Source: Devosia yakushimensis
GTDB taxonomy: Bacteria; Pseudomonadota; Alphaproteobacteria; Rhizobiales; Devosiaceae
Assembly: GCF_030159855.1 (NCBI RefSeq)
Contig: NZ_BSNG01000001.1
Span: 2,976,001-3,040,000 of the forward strand
Reading direction: 5' to 3'
DNA: 64,000 nt
Below are positions 1 to 8,258 of this stretch, in pieces. The notes below the pieces were generated by a model. That model was not told where the DNA came from and did no database searches. It saw only the letters and a program-made list of their open reading frames with translations. The first letter of the stretch is position 1, and each line of letters opens with the position of its first letter. The translations under genes were made by a program, and so were the position numbers.

Positions 1-391
1 GGGCCAATTGCTCGGGCGTGGTCAGCAGGATTTGCGGCGGATTGATCCGCTGGCGGGCGCGGCGGGATGCGGGGGTGTCGCCGGTGCGGGTTTCGACCTT
101 GATCTTGAGGCCCATCTCCTCGATGGGGGTGGACAGGTTCCGTTGCACATCGACCGCCAGCGCCTTGAGCGGGGAGACATAAAGAGTGTGCAGGCCATCG
201 AACTTGCCGTCCACCAGATCGGCGAGGGTGGGCAGGAACCCGGCCAGGGTCTTGCCGGCGCCGGTGGGCGCGATGAGGAGCGCGGAGGCATTGGCCTGCC
301 AACTGGCGAGCACATCGAGTTGGTGGGCGCGGGGAGACCAGTTTTTGGCGGCGAACCAGTTGGCGATGATGGGCGGGAGGATGGCAGTCAA
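1..391 (-). CDS. Lhr-type ATP-dependent DEXH helicase, N-terminal fragment
   Basis: The first about 130 residues of a superfamily 2 helicase, cut by the left window edge. A Q-motif-like segment (W18 to H23-Q24) is followed by Walker A 'APTGAGKT' at residues 41-48. Motif Ia 'YVSPLKAL' and a 'TTPEQL' motif follow just before the edge. This order fits the Lhr family, especially the ligase-associated DNA-repair helicase common in Alphaproteobacteria, which acts with an ATP-dependent DNA ligase and a nuclease; those partners would lie outside the window. The start is a TTG at 391, the only usable start after an in-frame stop at 410-412. Family assignment is good; the ligase-associated subgroup is inferred. 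Confidence 0.82.
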   Translation of the reverse strand, partial: MTAILPPIIANWFAAKNWSPRAHQLDVLASWQANASALLIAPTGAGKTLAGFLPTLADLVDGKFDGLHTLYVSPLKALAVDVQRNLSTPIEEMGLKIKVETRTGDTPASRRARQRINPPQILLTTPEQLA

Positions 392-415
392 GGTGTTTGT
401 GCCCCAAGCCTAAGA

Positions 416-596
416 GACCCCCACCCCTGTCCCCTCCCCTCAAGGGGGAGGGAGACGATGGAGCCGTGAGCCCGCAGTCTGCGCGTCCCTCCCCCTTGAG
501 GGGAGGGAATGAGGGTGGGGGTCGTGCAGCTTCTGCTCAAATGCACCAACGACCCCCTCCCCGGCCCTCCCCTCAAGGCGGAGGGAGGGACGGCCC
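416..596. repeat. GC-rich palindromic intergenic repeat
   Basis: Two arms (about 416-459 and 487-523) can pair almost throughout, with CCCTCCCC/GGGGAGGG cores around a CAAGG centre, and a third partial copy lies at 552-596. The stretch from 392 to 709 holds no gene other than this repeat and the leader of the next gene. Similar CTCCCCC-centred palindromes recur near 1.9, 15.6, 48.5 and 56.3 kb. Confidence 0.75.
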
Positions 597-709
597 GTGC
601 ATCCGGGCTCTCGGCTCGGGAAGGCGTGATCAAGGCAACCCCTTCTGCAAATCATAAAAGAGCCTATATGATCGCCGACTAACTCAACAGAGTATGCGAG
701 GGTTCACCG

Positions 710-1003
710 ATGAGCGAGCAATCCGAAAGCCAGCCGCGCGAACGCAGCGGGCTTGAGCGTCTGTTGGGCGAGCGGCCGGGCGGATTGGTCATCCGGCTCG
801 TCGTACTGTCGCTGATCGTGGGCTTTATCATGGCGGTGCTGGGGATCGATGCCCGCTATGTGTTCCAGAGCGCGGTGCGCATGGTGGAAGACGCCCTGCG
901 CGACGGCACGGGCCTATTGGGCAATCTGGTGCGCTATACGTTGGCGGGCGCTGCCCTGGTAGTGCCGATCTGGATCGTGCTGCGCCTGCTCAAGAGGCGT
1001 TGA
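710..1003 (+). CDS. DUF6460-like small integral membrane protein
   Basis: A 97-residue protein with a charged N-terminus (about 25 residues), one hydrophobic segment at about 26-45 (VIRLVVLSLIVGFIMAVLGI) and a second at about 75-93, ending in a basic tail LLKRR. Size and layout match the DUF6460 family, short membrane proteins of unknown function in Hyphomicrobiales. Its stop codon overlaps the next ATG by one base, so it is probably co-transcribed and translationally coupled with the kinase that follows. A GAGGG Shine-Dalgarno-like site sits about 7 bases before the ATG. Function unknown. Confidence 0.75.
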   Translation: MSEQSESQPRERSGLERLLGERPGGLVIRLVVLSLIVGFIMAVLGIDARYVFQSAVRMVEDALRDGTGLLGNLVRYTLAGAALVVPIWIVLRLLKRR

Positions 1004-1674
1004 TGGGCGCCGCACGGCTGAAGCTCACGCCCCAACAGGCTTTGTCGCGGCTGGTGCCGCATATTCTGGATATGGAAAGCCAGGCGCATCGGCGGATCGT
1101 CGTGGGGCTGGCAGGCGGACCGGGCGCCGGAAAATCGACGCTGGCAGCCGAGATCGTCACCATGCTCAATGCGACCCATCCAAGCAGCGCGGCGCTGGTG
1201 CCAATGGACGGCTTTCACATGCGCCATGCCAAGCTCGAAGCCATGGGGCAGACCGATTACAAGGGCGCACCGCACACCTTTGAGGGCGCCGAATTCGTCA
1301 GCTTCCTGCACCATCTCAAAAATGCGACAGGCCCGGTGAGCGGACCGGGCTATTCGCGCAAAATAGAAGATGTGGTGGAGAATGCCTTTACGGTGCAGGC
1401 CGAGGTTCGCGTGCTTGTCGTGGAAGGCAATTATCTGTTGCTGAGCGAAGGGCCGTTTGCCGGGGTCAGGCCGCTGCTGGATTATGCGGTGTTCATCCAT
1501 GTGCCGCGCGAGCTGGTGCGCCAGAGGCTGATGAAGCGGCATGGCGAAGAGGGATTGTTCACTCCCGAGCGCAATGCGGCCCATATCGAACGCAACGACT
1601 TGCCCAATTATGACCTGGTCAGTGCGTCGCAGGACCGGGCCGATGTGGTGATCGAACTGGTGGTGGAGCGATGA
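1003..1674 (+). CDS. P-loop nucleoside/sugar kinase (phosphoribulokinase/uridine kinase family, FrcK-like)
   Basis: A 223-residue cytoplasmic kinase. Walker A is GGPGAGKST at residues 38-46, followed by 'PMDGFHM' (substrate-binding DGFH) and 'VVEGNYLLL', the usual signature series of the phosphoribulokinase/uridine kinase/PanK family. Short relatives in rhizobia are annotated as nucleoside/nucleotide kinases or fructose kinase FrcK; the substrate cannot be read from sequence. I chose ATG 1003, which overlaps the upstream stop (TGATG), although a TTG lies one codon earlier. The next small gene overlaps the stop by four bases, so 710-1886 looks like one three-gene operon. Confidence 0.82.
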   Translation: MGAARLKLTPQQALSRLVPHILDMESQAHRRIVVGLAGGPGAGKSTLAAEIVTMLNATHPSSAALVPMDGFHMRHAKLEAMGQTDYKGAPHTFEGAEFVSFLHHLKNATGPVSGPGYSRKIEDVVENAFTVQAEVRVLVVEGNYLLLSEGPFAGVRPLLDYAVFIHVPRELVRQRLMKRHGEEGLFTPERNAAHIERNDLPNYDLVSASQDRADVVIELVVER

Positions 1675-1886
1675 GCATGGGCAAGACGCTGGTTCTGGCA
1701 TTGTCGATTTTGCTGGGGACGTCGATCATAGCGGCGGCCGTGTTGCTGCGGCCGACGGGGTTCCAGCAATGCATTGGCATTGTGAGTGACGAAATCGAAA
1801 GCCGGGGCACCGCCAATGGCGCTTCGATCGATCCGCGGGATGTGGAATTTCAGGCGGCGCAGATGTGCGCGGGTTCGGAAGGGTGA
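1671..1886 (+). CDS. Small membrane-anchored hypothetical protein
   Basis: A 71-residue product with one N-terminal hydrophobic segment (residues 6-26, LVLALSILLGTSIIAAAVLL) and a short polar tail with two cysteines, probably in the periplasm. It starts on an ATGA overlap with the kinase stop, strong support for a real translationally coupled gene. It is immediately followed by a palindromic repeat. I do not recognise a family. Confidence 0.6.
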   Translation: MSMGKTLVLALSILLGTSIIAAAVLLRPTGFQQCIGIVSDEIESRGTANGASIDPRDVEFQAAQMCAGSEG

Positions 1887-1912
1887 CTTCGGTAAAGGCT
1901 GGGGCATGGGAG

Positions 1913-2024
1913 TACCCCCTCCTAGCCTCCCCCTGATAGGGGGAGGTATCCTTCCGCGTTTGGGCGGGATCGAGTTTTAGGCACTGAGCTGTCCCTCCCC
2001 CTATCAGGGGAGGCTAGGACTCCC
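1913..2024. repeat. Inverted CTCCTAGCCTCCCCC palindromic repeat
   Basis: Left arm 1913-1953 (ACCCCCTCCTAGCCTCCCCC, then TGATAGGGGGAGG) and right arm 1992-2024 are near-complementary, and each arm contains its own small palindrome. It lies between convergent genes (small membrane gene and pyrD). Near-identical pairs occur at 48494-48609 and 56247-56350. Confidence 0.85.
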
Positions 2025-2033
2025 GGCCCGCCC

Positions 2034-3143
2034 TTAAAGCTTGACCTTGCCCTTGGCCCAATCGGCTGTCTTGCTGCCGGTGAGCTGGCTGATATTGGTC
2101 TTGCCGTCGGCGCGCACGGCGGCGACCAAGCCGCGCTTGATGCGGTCGAGCAGGTCGAGGCCGCCAAAGACCAGCGCGGAATAGAGCTGGATGGCATCGG
2201 CGCCGGCTTCGAATTTGGCGAGAGCCGATTGCGGGGAATGGATGCCGCCGACGCCGATAATGGGCAAAGCGCCAACGCGCTGGCGCATCTGGGCGAGGCG
2301 CTGGGTGGATAGATCGAACAGCGGCTTGCCGGAGAGGCCGCCGGTTTCAGCGGCGTTTTCAAGGCCGGCAATGGTGTCGCGCGTGACGGTGGTGTTGGAG
2401 ACGATCAGGCCATCGAGATCGGTGGCGAGCACGACCTTGGCGATGGCGTCGAGTTCCTTTTTATCCAGATCGGGCGCGATCTTGAGGAAGACCGGGACGC
2501 GGATTTTGGCTTTGGCGCGGGCATCGAGCACTTCGGCCAGGAGGCGGCGCAGCGCCTCGTCGGATTGCAGATTGCGCAGGCCGGGCGTGTTGGGCGAGGA
2601 GATGTTGACCGTCAGATAATCGGCCAGATCGGCAAAGCGTTTGACGCCCAGCACATAGTCGGCGACGAAATCGGCGCTGTCCTTGTTGGCGCCGATATTG
2701 ACCCCGAGCGCGGCCGGCACGCGCAGGCCCTTGAGGCGGGCGAAGGCGGCGTCATGGCCCTCATTGTTGAAGCCCATTCGATTGATAACGCCATCGGCGC
2801 CGGGCACGCGGAACAGGCGCGGCTTGGCATTGCCCGATTGCGGGCGCGGGGTGACGGTGCCGATCTCGACCATGCCAAAACCCATCAGTGCGAGCGGGCG
2901 CGGCACTTCGGCATTCTTGTCGAAGCCGGCGGCCATGCCGATGGGGTTTTTAAGCTCGATACCGCAGAGGGTTGTCGCCAATTCGGGCGCTTCGGCTTGG
3001 GTCTGCTCGGGGGCGAGGCCCAAGCGCAGCGCGGTGATGGTGGCGCGATGGGCGGTTTCGGCATCCATCTTGAGCAGGGTCTGCTGAGTGAGACCGGCCA
3101 GAGCGGGCAGGCGCAGCAAAGGCGAGAAGGCGGAAAAGATCAT
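2034..3143 (-). CDS. pyrD: Dihydroorotate dehydrogenase (quinone), class 2
   Basis: A 369-residue enzyme oxidising dihydroorotate to orotate at the inner membrane with quinone as acceptor, the fourth step of pyrimidine synthesis. The N-terminal amphipathic helix region (about 1-40) typical of class 2 is present. FMN/substrate motifs are visible: 'IGMAAGFDKNAE', 'EIGTVTPRPQ', 'NRMGFNNEG', and 'NISSPNTPG' with the class 2 catalytic serine. C-terminal FMN phosphate motifs 'GLSGKPL' and 'IGVGGI' follow. The ATG at 3143 overlaps the stop of the upstream DUF952 gene by four bases, so the two are coupled; this pairing is common in Rhizobiales-type genomes. Confidence 0.96.
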   Translation of the reverse strand: MIFSAFSPLLRLPALAGLTQQTLLKMDAETAHRATITALRLGLAPEQTQAEAPELATTLCGIELKNPIGMAAGFDKNAEVPRPLALMGFGMVEIGTVTPRPQSGNAKPRLFRVPGADGVINRMGFNNEGHDAAFARLKGLRVPAALGVNIGANKDSADFVADYVLGVKRFADLADYLTVNISSPNTPGLRNLQSDEALRRLLAEVLDARAKAKIRVPVFLKIAPDLDKKELDAIAKVVLATDLDGLIVSNTTVTRDTIAGLENAAETGGLSGKPLFDLSTQRLAQMRQRVGALPIIGVGGIHSPQSALAKFEAGADAIQLYSALVFGGLDLLDRIKRGLVAAVRADGKTNISQLTGSKTADWAKGKVKL

Positions 3144-3496
3144 CGGACCGCCTCGGGCAGCGTCGTGGAACCATCGGCGGCGACATCGACCCGGGCTTCC
3201 CAGGCGATGGCGGAGGCCGGCAGCGGGCCACCATAGAGATGGGGGAAGAGCGCACCGCCGCGCGAGGCTTCCCAGACCAGGTTGTCACCGAGATCGGATG
3301 TGCGCACGGCCAGAATGACCAGGCCCGATTGGCCGGCGAAGTGCAGGCGCAGGGTTTCGGCCAATTGGCTGGCGGTGGAGAAGTGCATATAGCCGTCGGC
3401 GGCATCGATGGGCATGCCGGCAAATCCGGATGCGTTGCGCGCGGGGGCGTAAGCTGCCTCGGTGGCAATCTTGTAGATCAAATCTGGCGTGGTCAT
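3140..3496 (-). CDS. DUF952 domain protein
   Basis: A 118-residue soluble protein. The N-terminal 'LIYKIATEAAY', the central 'DGYMHFSTASQLAETL' with its conserved HFS, and 'FPHLYGGPLP' near residue 88 are hallmarks of DUF952, a small domain of unknown biochemical role sometimes compared with glutathione-S-transferase-like or ADP-ribosyl-type folds. It is the first gene of a two-gene operon with pyrD (ATGA overlap). Upstream lies a repeat-filled gap of about 340 bases. Confidence 0.88.
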   Translation of the reverse strand: MTTPDLIYKIATEAAYAPARNASGFAGMPIDAADGYMHFSTASQLAETLRLHFAGQSGLVILAVRTSDLGDNLVWEASRGGALFPHLYGGPLPASAIAWEARVDVAADGSTTLPEAVR

Positions 3497-3509
3497 GCGC
3501 GCGACCCTA

Positions 3510-3544
3510 GAGCATTTCGCCGTTGCGTTGAAACGGTGAAATGG
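3510..3544. repeat. Short hairpin related to the Hyphomicrobiales AGAGCATTTC element
   Basis: AGAGCATTTC / GAAATG arms flank CCGTTGCGTTGAAACGG. It matches the first half of the longer element at 49201-49304. It sits just upstream of the DUF952 gene. Apart from this and the repeat at 3602-3706, the gap 3497-3834 shows no gene. Confidence 0.6.
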
Positions 3545-3601
3545 TGGTTGTGCGGTTTTTTCGTGGCGGTAAACGTATCCCTCTGAGCGTGTCTAAAACG
3601 C

Positions 3602-3706
3602 GGTGTCATCCCGGCGCAGGCCGGGATCCATGCTGAAGGTCATCAACACCATCCAGCGTGGGGAGAGGGCACAGCATGGATTCCGGCCTGCGCCGGAATG
3701 ACACCG
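3602..3706. repeat. REP-type inverted repeat pair (TCATTCCGGCGCAGGCCGG)
   Basis: Arms 3602-3635 and 3673-3706 are near-perfect complements, each with the inner palindrome CCGGCGCAGGCCGG. The same core (TCATTCCCGCGCAGGCGGGA) recurs at 18321, 52723, 56402 and 57762, so this is a dispersed repeat family. Confidence 0.85.
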
Positions 3707-3834
3707 TGGATGGACAGGCACAAAGAGACCGCCAACAAGTAAAATTTTATGCATTCATAATATCTTGAGCGAGCAATTGTGTCTTGGCGCGCGCCTGATA
3801 GCTATAGCGGCAACGCGTTACTTGAGTGATTGAT

Positions 3835-5304
3835 ATGACCGCTGCCAATCATCCCGCCGCTGACCTGCAAACTGCCAGCGCCGCTCTCCCGCTCGTGCTC
3901 GATGTCGACGATACGCTGATCCGCACGGACCTGCTGCATGAAACGGCGGTGGCCTATTTCCGGGCCAATCCGCTGCGGGTGTTCAACCTGGTGCTGTGGA
4001 CGCTGCAGGGCAAGGCCACGCTCAAGCGCAAGCTGAGCGAGCAGGTGCCGATCGATGTGGACAGCCTGCCGGTCAATGAGGAACTGGTGGCCTTTGCCCG
4101 CGCCGAGCACGACAAGGGGCGCCCGGTGGGCCTGGCGACCGCAGCCGACGAATTGCTGGCGCTGCGCCTGGCGCGCCGTTTCGATTTCATCGACTTCACC
4201 ATTGGCAGCAATGGCACGCGCAATCTCAAGGGCGCCAACAAGGCGGCGGCCCTGGTCGAGCGCTTCCCCGAGGGCTTTGCCTATGCCGGGGATGGCCGGG
4301 CCGATCTTGAAGTGTGGGACAAGGCGCAATCCATCGTGCTCTCGGGCGCTTCGGCCGATATCGCGGCCAAGGCGCGGGCGCTGGGCAAGCCGGTGGAAGC
4401 CGAATTCACCCGCCCCAAGCTGGGCCTGCGCGGCTGGCTCAAGGCGCTGCGCGTACACCAATGGGCCAAGAACGCCCTGGTCTTCGTGCCGCTGGTGCTG
4501 TCGGGCATGGTCACCGACCCGGTTGCGGTCGTTGCCGCATTCGGCGCCTTTGTCGCCATCTCGCTGATGGCCTCGGGCACCTATCTGCTCAATGACCTGT
4601 TCGACCTGACCGATGACCGGCTGCACTGGACCAAGCGCAACCGGCCATTGGCATCGGGCAATCTGCGCATCAAGCACGGGGTTCCCGCTTCGGTCGCGCT
4701 CATCGTGGGCGGGCTTGGTATCGCGGCCCTTATCGGGCCGGCAACGCTGGGGCTTCTGGTCGCCTATATGGCCATTACCCTGCTCTATTCTTTCTACATC
4801 AAGCGCCAGCCCATTGTTGACGCCTTTACCCTGGCGGCATTGTTCACCATGCGCCTGGGGATCGGCATTGCCGCGGTGGGCGCGGTTCCCTCGCCGTGGC
4901 TGCTGGTGTTCTCGATGTTCCTTTTTACCTCGCTCTCCTTTGCCAAGCGGCAGACCGAAATCCAGAAAAGCGTCGCCAAGGGGCGGCTGGCGGTCAATGG
5001 GCGCGGGTATCTGGGCACCGATGCCGGCATGGTTGTGGCAATGGGCGTGGCGACGGCCATGGCGGCCATCACCATCATGGTGCTCTACATCATGAACGAC
5101 GTTTACAGCGCCGATTTCTACAACCACCCCGGCTATCTCTGGGTCTTCCCGGCAGCCTTGTTCATGTGGGTGTCGCGCATCTGGCTTTTGTGCCACCGCG
5201 AAGAACTCAATGACGATCCGGTGGCCTTTGCCATTCGCGACCGGATCAGCATTGCCCTGGGCGGGTTGATGGGCGCGGCGTTCCTGGCCGGCTGGCTGCT
5301 CTGA
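3835..5304 (+). CDS. HAD phosphatase-UbiA prenyltransferase fusion
   Basis: A 489-residue two-domain protein. Residues about 18-200 are a HAD-type hydrolase with the DxDxT motif DVDDT at 23-27. Residues about 205-489 are a polytopic UbiA prenyltransferase with first aspartate motif NDLFDLTDD (253-261) and second motif region YSFYIKRQPIVD (from 318). UbiA members of this type (Rv3806c and NoeC relatives) transfer phosphoribose to a polyprenyl phosphate, and the HAD domain could remove the extra phosphate afterwards; for this protein that is inference. A GTG nine bases upstream (3826) is an alternative start. The stop overlaps the GtrA start (TGATG), indicating coupling. Confidence 0.85.
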   Translation: MTAANHPAADLQTASAALPLVLDVDDTLIRTDLLHETAVAYFRANPLRVFNLVLWTLQGKATLKRKLSEQVPIDVDSLPVNEELVAFARAEHDKGRPVGLATAADELLALRLARRFDFIDFTIGSNGTRNLKGANKAAALVERFPEGFAYAGDGRADLEVWDKAQSIVLSGASADIAAKARALGKPVEAEFTRPKLGLRGWLKALRVHQWAKNALVFVPLVLSGMVTDPVAVVAAFGAFVAISLMASGTYLLNDLFDLTDDRLHWTKRNRPLASGNLRIKHGVPASVALIVGGLGIAALIGPATLGLLVAYMAITLLYSFYIKRQPIVDAFTLAALFTMRLGIGIAAVGAVPSPWLLVFSMFLFTSLSFAKRQTEIQKSVAKGRLAVNGRGYLGTDAGMVVAMGVATAMAAITIMVLYIMNDVYSADFYNHPGYLWVFPAALFMWVSRIWLLCHREELNDDPVAFAIRDRISIALGGLMGAAFLAGWLL

Positions 5305-5735
5305 TGGGTGCAATGCTGCAGCAGCTGGCGGGCAACCAGGTTTTCCGGTTCCTGCTGCTGGGTGGAACGGCGGCGGCCATCAACTGGCTGGTGCGCTTCC
5401 CCCTTTCGGCGGTGATGCCGATGGGGGCCGCGGTGGTGCTGGCCTATATGATCGGCATGTGCGCGGGCTTCACGCTTTACCGCAAATATGTCTTTCCCGG
5501 CTCCACGCGCCCGCTGATGGAGCAGACCATGACCTTTATCGGGGTCAACCTGATCGGCGCGGTTGTCGTATTGGGGCTGACGACACTGTTCCTGCATCTG
5601 CTGGCCGCCGCGCCCTGGCCGAACATGGTGCGGGAGGGCCTGGCGCATGGCGCCGCCATCGGCATCGGCGCGGTGATCAATTTCATCGGCCACAAGCAAT
5701 TGACCTTCCGCTTGGCGCCCCGCGCGGCCGGATAG
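5304..5735 (+). CDS. GtrA-family membrane protein
   Basis: A 143-residue protein with four predicted membrane segments (about 14-35, 38-58, 74-96, 108-130) and typical GtrA features: 'FRFLLLGGTAAAINW' at the start, 'FTLYRKYVFPG' in the middle and 'NFIGHKQLTF' at the end. GtrA proteins are thought to move or handle polyprenyl-phosphate-linked sugars across the inner membrane. Its start overlaps the HAD-UbiA gene, so the two products probably act on the same lipid-linked sugar. The family call is firm; the substrate is unknown. Confidence 0.88.
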   Translation: MGAMLQQLAGNQVFRFLLLGGTAAAINWLVRFPLSAVMPMGAAVVLAYMIGMCAGFTLYRKYVFPGSTRPLMEQTMTFIGVNLIGAVVVLGLTTLFLHLLAAAPWPNMVREGLAHGAAIGIGAVINFIGHKQLTFRLAPRAAG

Positions 5736-5795
5736 TGATTCAGCCGATCTTCATGGAAATGGGATAAGCCGGACCGCATTTGGGGCCTGCTCCTC

Positions 5796-5853
5796 ATACC
5801 ACCTCCCAGCCCCATCAAAGGGGAAGGTATGGGCCGGTGGTGGGGATAGCCCA
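5796..5853. repeat. Imperfect palindromic repeat
   Basis: ATACCACCTCCCAGCCCC and GGGGATAGC-type arms around CCATCAAAGGGGAAGGTATGG. This is a degenerate copy of the CTCCCCC palindrome family in the 175-base gap after the GtrA gene. Confidence 0.5.
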
Positions 5854-5910
5854 TCAGAATTGTTGAAATCTTGAACCGACCTATCTGCAGACGTTTGGGG
5901 ATTTGCAGCC

Positions 5911-7137
5911 GTGACCGTAAAGCGCATTGCCATCACAACCATTCTGGGCGGCCTGGTGCTGGCCTTTGTCGGGGTGCTTGCCCTGGCCATTCTGCGCGAG
6001 GCGCCGGGCAGCAATTCCTATGCCCTATTGGCCGAAGGCTGGCTCAATGGGCGGTTTGATACCGACGCATGCTTTGATGGCGACTGCGCCCTTTATAACG
6101 GGCTGACCTATATCATCTTCCCGCCGCTACCCGGCGTCATCACCCTGCCCTTCGTCGCGCTGTTCGGCAGCGATTTCCGCTTTTTCACGGTACTGAGCGC
6201 TCTTGCCTTTGCCGGCAGCGGGTGGCTCTGGTGGCAGATTTTCCGCCGGCAAGAGGCCGGGCGCGACCAGGCCATTCTGCTGGTGCTGCTGGCGCTGTTC
6301 GCGACGCCGCTGGCCTTTGTGGTGCTGCGCGGCGATGGGATCTGGTTCTTTGCCCAAAGCTGGGGCTTTTTCTTCTCCACGGCGGCACTTTATTGCGCGT
6401 TGGTGCGCCGCAATGCCCTGCTGACGGGGCTCTTTATCGGCATGGCCTTTTTGTGCCGGCAGATGACCATTCTCTACCTGCCGGTGCTCTATGTGCTGCT
6501 GCTCGAGGCCAATACGGCCTGGTATCGCATTGACCTGGCGGCCATCAAACGGGCGCTGTCGCTCGCAGTCTTCCCGATCATCGCGATCCTGATCTATTTC
6601 GCCTATAATTACGTTCGCTTCGGCTCGCCGCTGGAAACTGGCTATTCCTATATTTTCCCGGTCTCGGGAGATGTGGCCAATAGCGGTGGCTTCTTCCTGC
6701 GGCTGCGGGTGCGCGAGCTTGGCATTTTCTCGCCCGATTATTTCCTGTTCAACGCCATCTATATGTTCATCGCCGGCCCGCATGTGGATTTTGCCGGGCG
6801 CTATATGACCGAGATGGCGGGTTTCGACATCAATGGCGCTTCGCTGTTTCTGGTGACGCCGCTATTACTGCTGGCCTTTTTGGGCAAGTGGGACCGCGCC
6901 TTCTGGTTCGGGCTGGCAACCTGCGGGCTCATCATGGGGCTGACGCTGCTCTACCATTCGAACGGCTTTTCCCAATATAGCGCTCAGCGCTATGCGCTGG
7001 ACTGGCTGCCGATCCTGCTGGTTTTCCTCGGCCGGGGGCTCAAGCCGGAATGGACAGGGCCTTTTGCGCTGCTGCTGACCTATTCGATGGGCGTGACGCT
7101 TTCCATGCTGGCCATTGGCGGCATTCTGGCAGGCTGA
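5911..7137 (+). CDS. Polytopic membrane protein, possible GT-C-type glycosyltransferase
   Basis: A 408-residue protein starting at a GTG, with about ten hydrophobic segments spread over its whole length. After the first segment a loop contains 'RFDTDACFDGDCAL' (about 50-63), an acidic extracytoplasmic loop in the place where GT-C enzymes carry catalytic aspartates. Further hydrophobic blocks cover residues 70-200, 215-235 and 290-405. It lies 175 bases after the HAD-UbiA/GtrA pair on the same strand. I infer that it uses a polyprenyl-phosphate sugar made by that pair, but I could not match it to a named family and the function stays open. Confidence 0.6.
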   Translation: MTVKRIAITTILGGLVLAFVGVLALAILREAPGSNSYALLAEGWLNGRFDTDACFDGDCALYNGLTYIIFPPLPGVITLPFVALFGSDFRFFTVLSALAFAGSGWLWWQIFRRQEAGRDQAILLVLLALFATPLAFVVLRGDGIWFFAQSWGFFFSTAALYCALVRRNALLTGLFIGMAFLCRQMTILYLPVLYVLLLEANTAWYRIDLAAIKRALSLAVFPIIAILIYFAYNYVRFGSPLETGYSYIFPVSGDVANSGGFFLRLRVRELGIFSPDYFLFNAIYMFIAGPHVDFAGRYMTEMAGFDINGASLFLVTPLLLLAFLGKWDRAFWFGLATCGLIMGLTLLYHSNGFSQYSAQRYALDWLPILLVFLGRGLKPEWTGPFALLLTYSMGVTLSMLAIGGILAG

Positions 7138-7149
7138 ACGAAGGGGGGA

Positions 7150-7199
7150 AGGCCCCTCACCCGGCCCTTCGGGCCGACCTCTCCCCCAAGGGAGAGGTG
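7150..7199. repeat. Double-hairpin intergenic repeat
   Basis: Two adjacent palindromes, GGCCCTTCGGGCC and CCTCTCCCCCAAGGGAGAGG, lie between the convergent membrane gene and the LysR gene. This form is widespread in rhizobial-type genomes and may also act as a bidirectional transcription stop. Confidence 0.7.
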
Positions 7200-7200
7200 A

Positions 7201-8097
7201 TCAGGTGGCGGGGGAACGCAGCGCGTTCATGACGACGGCAAAGGCCGGCGAATTCTGCCGCCGGCTTGGATAATAGAGAAAATAGCCGTCGAACATCGGC
7301 GACCAATCGTCGAGCACCTGGACGAGCCGCCCGGACGCGATATGCCGGGTGACCTGGCTTTCGGGCAGATAGGCGACGCCCAGGCCGGAGATAGCCGCAT
7401 CGATCATGGCCAGGGTCGAATTGAAGGTGAGCTGTCCTTCGACCCGCACGCGCAGCTCCCGGCCATCCCGGGCAAATTCCCAGGCATAAAGGCCCCTGCT
7501 CGTCACCTGCCGGTGGTTGATGCAATTGTGGCCGACCAGGTCCTGGGGCATTTGCGGGGTGGCGTACCGGGCGAGATAGGCGGGCGAAGCCACGACCACC
7601 AGCCGCCAATCGGGGCTTATGCGCACCGCGATCATATCCTTGTCGACGCTTTCGCCCAGGCGCACGCCGGCATCGAACCGTTCCTCGACGATATTGCGGA
7701 AGCCATTGTTGATATCGAATTCGACATGGATATCGGGATAATCGAGCAGCATGGGCTTGAGCCGGGGCCAGACCACCCATTGCAGGGCATGATCGGACAG
7801 CGTGATGCGGACGGCGCCGGACGGCTTGTCGCGGAAGGCCATGAGCGCATCCACCTCGCTCTCGATATCCTGGATGCGGGGCGCAAGAGAGCGCAACAGG
7901 CGTTCGCCGGCCTCGGTGGGTGAGACGCTGCGCGTGGTGCGCGACAGCAGGCGCAGCCCCAGGCGTTCCTCAAGCCGCTTGATGGTGTGGCTGAGCGAGG
8001 ATTGCGAGGTGCCGAGCCGGGCGGCGGCCCGGGTAAAGCTGCGCTCCTCGGCCACGGCCATGAAAAACAGCATGTCGTTCAAGTCTTGTCGCTGCAT
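7201..8097 (-). CDS. LysR-family transcriptional regulator
   Basis: A 298-residue regulator. The N-terminal winged helix (about 1-62) reads 'DLNDMLFFMAVAEERSFTRA' then 'LGTSQSSLSHTIKRLEERLG', as in the LysR subgroup that controls divergent MFS/oxidoreductase genes. The remainder is the two-lobed effector domain. I set the start at 8097, not the in-frame ATG at 8139, because GGAGGTG lies 5 bases upstream and the family starts just before 'RQDLND'. It is divergent from the MFS gene at 8259, and the 160-base gap presumably holds both promoters and its binding site. Effector unknown. Confidence 0.9.
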   Translation of the reverse strand: MQRQDLNDMLFFMAVAEERSFTRAAARLGTSQSSLSHTIKRLEERLGLRLLSRTTRSVSPTEAGERLLRSLAPRIQDIESEVDALMAFRDKPSGAVRITLSDHALQWVVWPRLKPMLLDYPDIHVEFDINNGFRNIVEERFDAGVRLGESVDKDMIAVRISPDWRLVVVASPAYLARYATPQMPQDLVGHNCINHRQVTSRGLYAWEFARDGRELRVRVEGQLTFNSTLAMIDAAISGLGVAYLPESQVTRHIASGRLVQVLDDWSPMFDGYFLYYPSRRQNSPAFAVVMNALRSPAT

Positions 8098-8258
8098 GGG
8101 CACCTCCGAGTGATTTATATCACAGACCGATAGGTCCATGCGAATTATCCCAACTAATCACCAGGAGCATGGCGCTTTATATGAGGGCCATACGAAGCTG
8201 GAGCGGAAAGCGCCCGGCTCGCGTCATTTCCCTTCATTCCTGACCCCGCGGATATGTC

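Noticed and set aside
3802..5313. A 503-codon open frame on the minus strand.
   Set aside because: Antisense to the HAD-UbiA gene; rich in H, Q, G and R as expected for a shadow frame.
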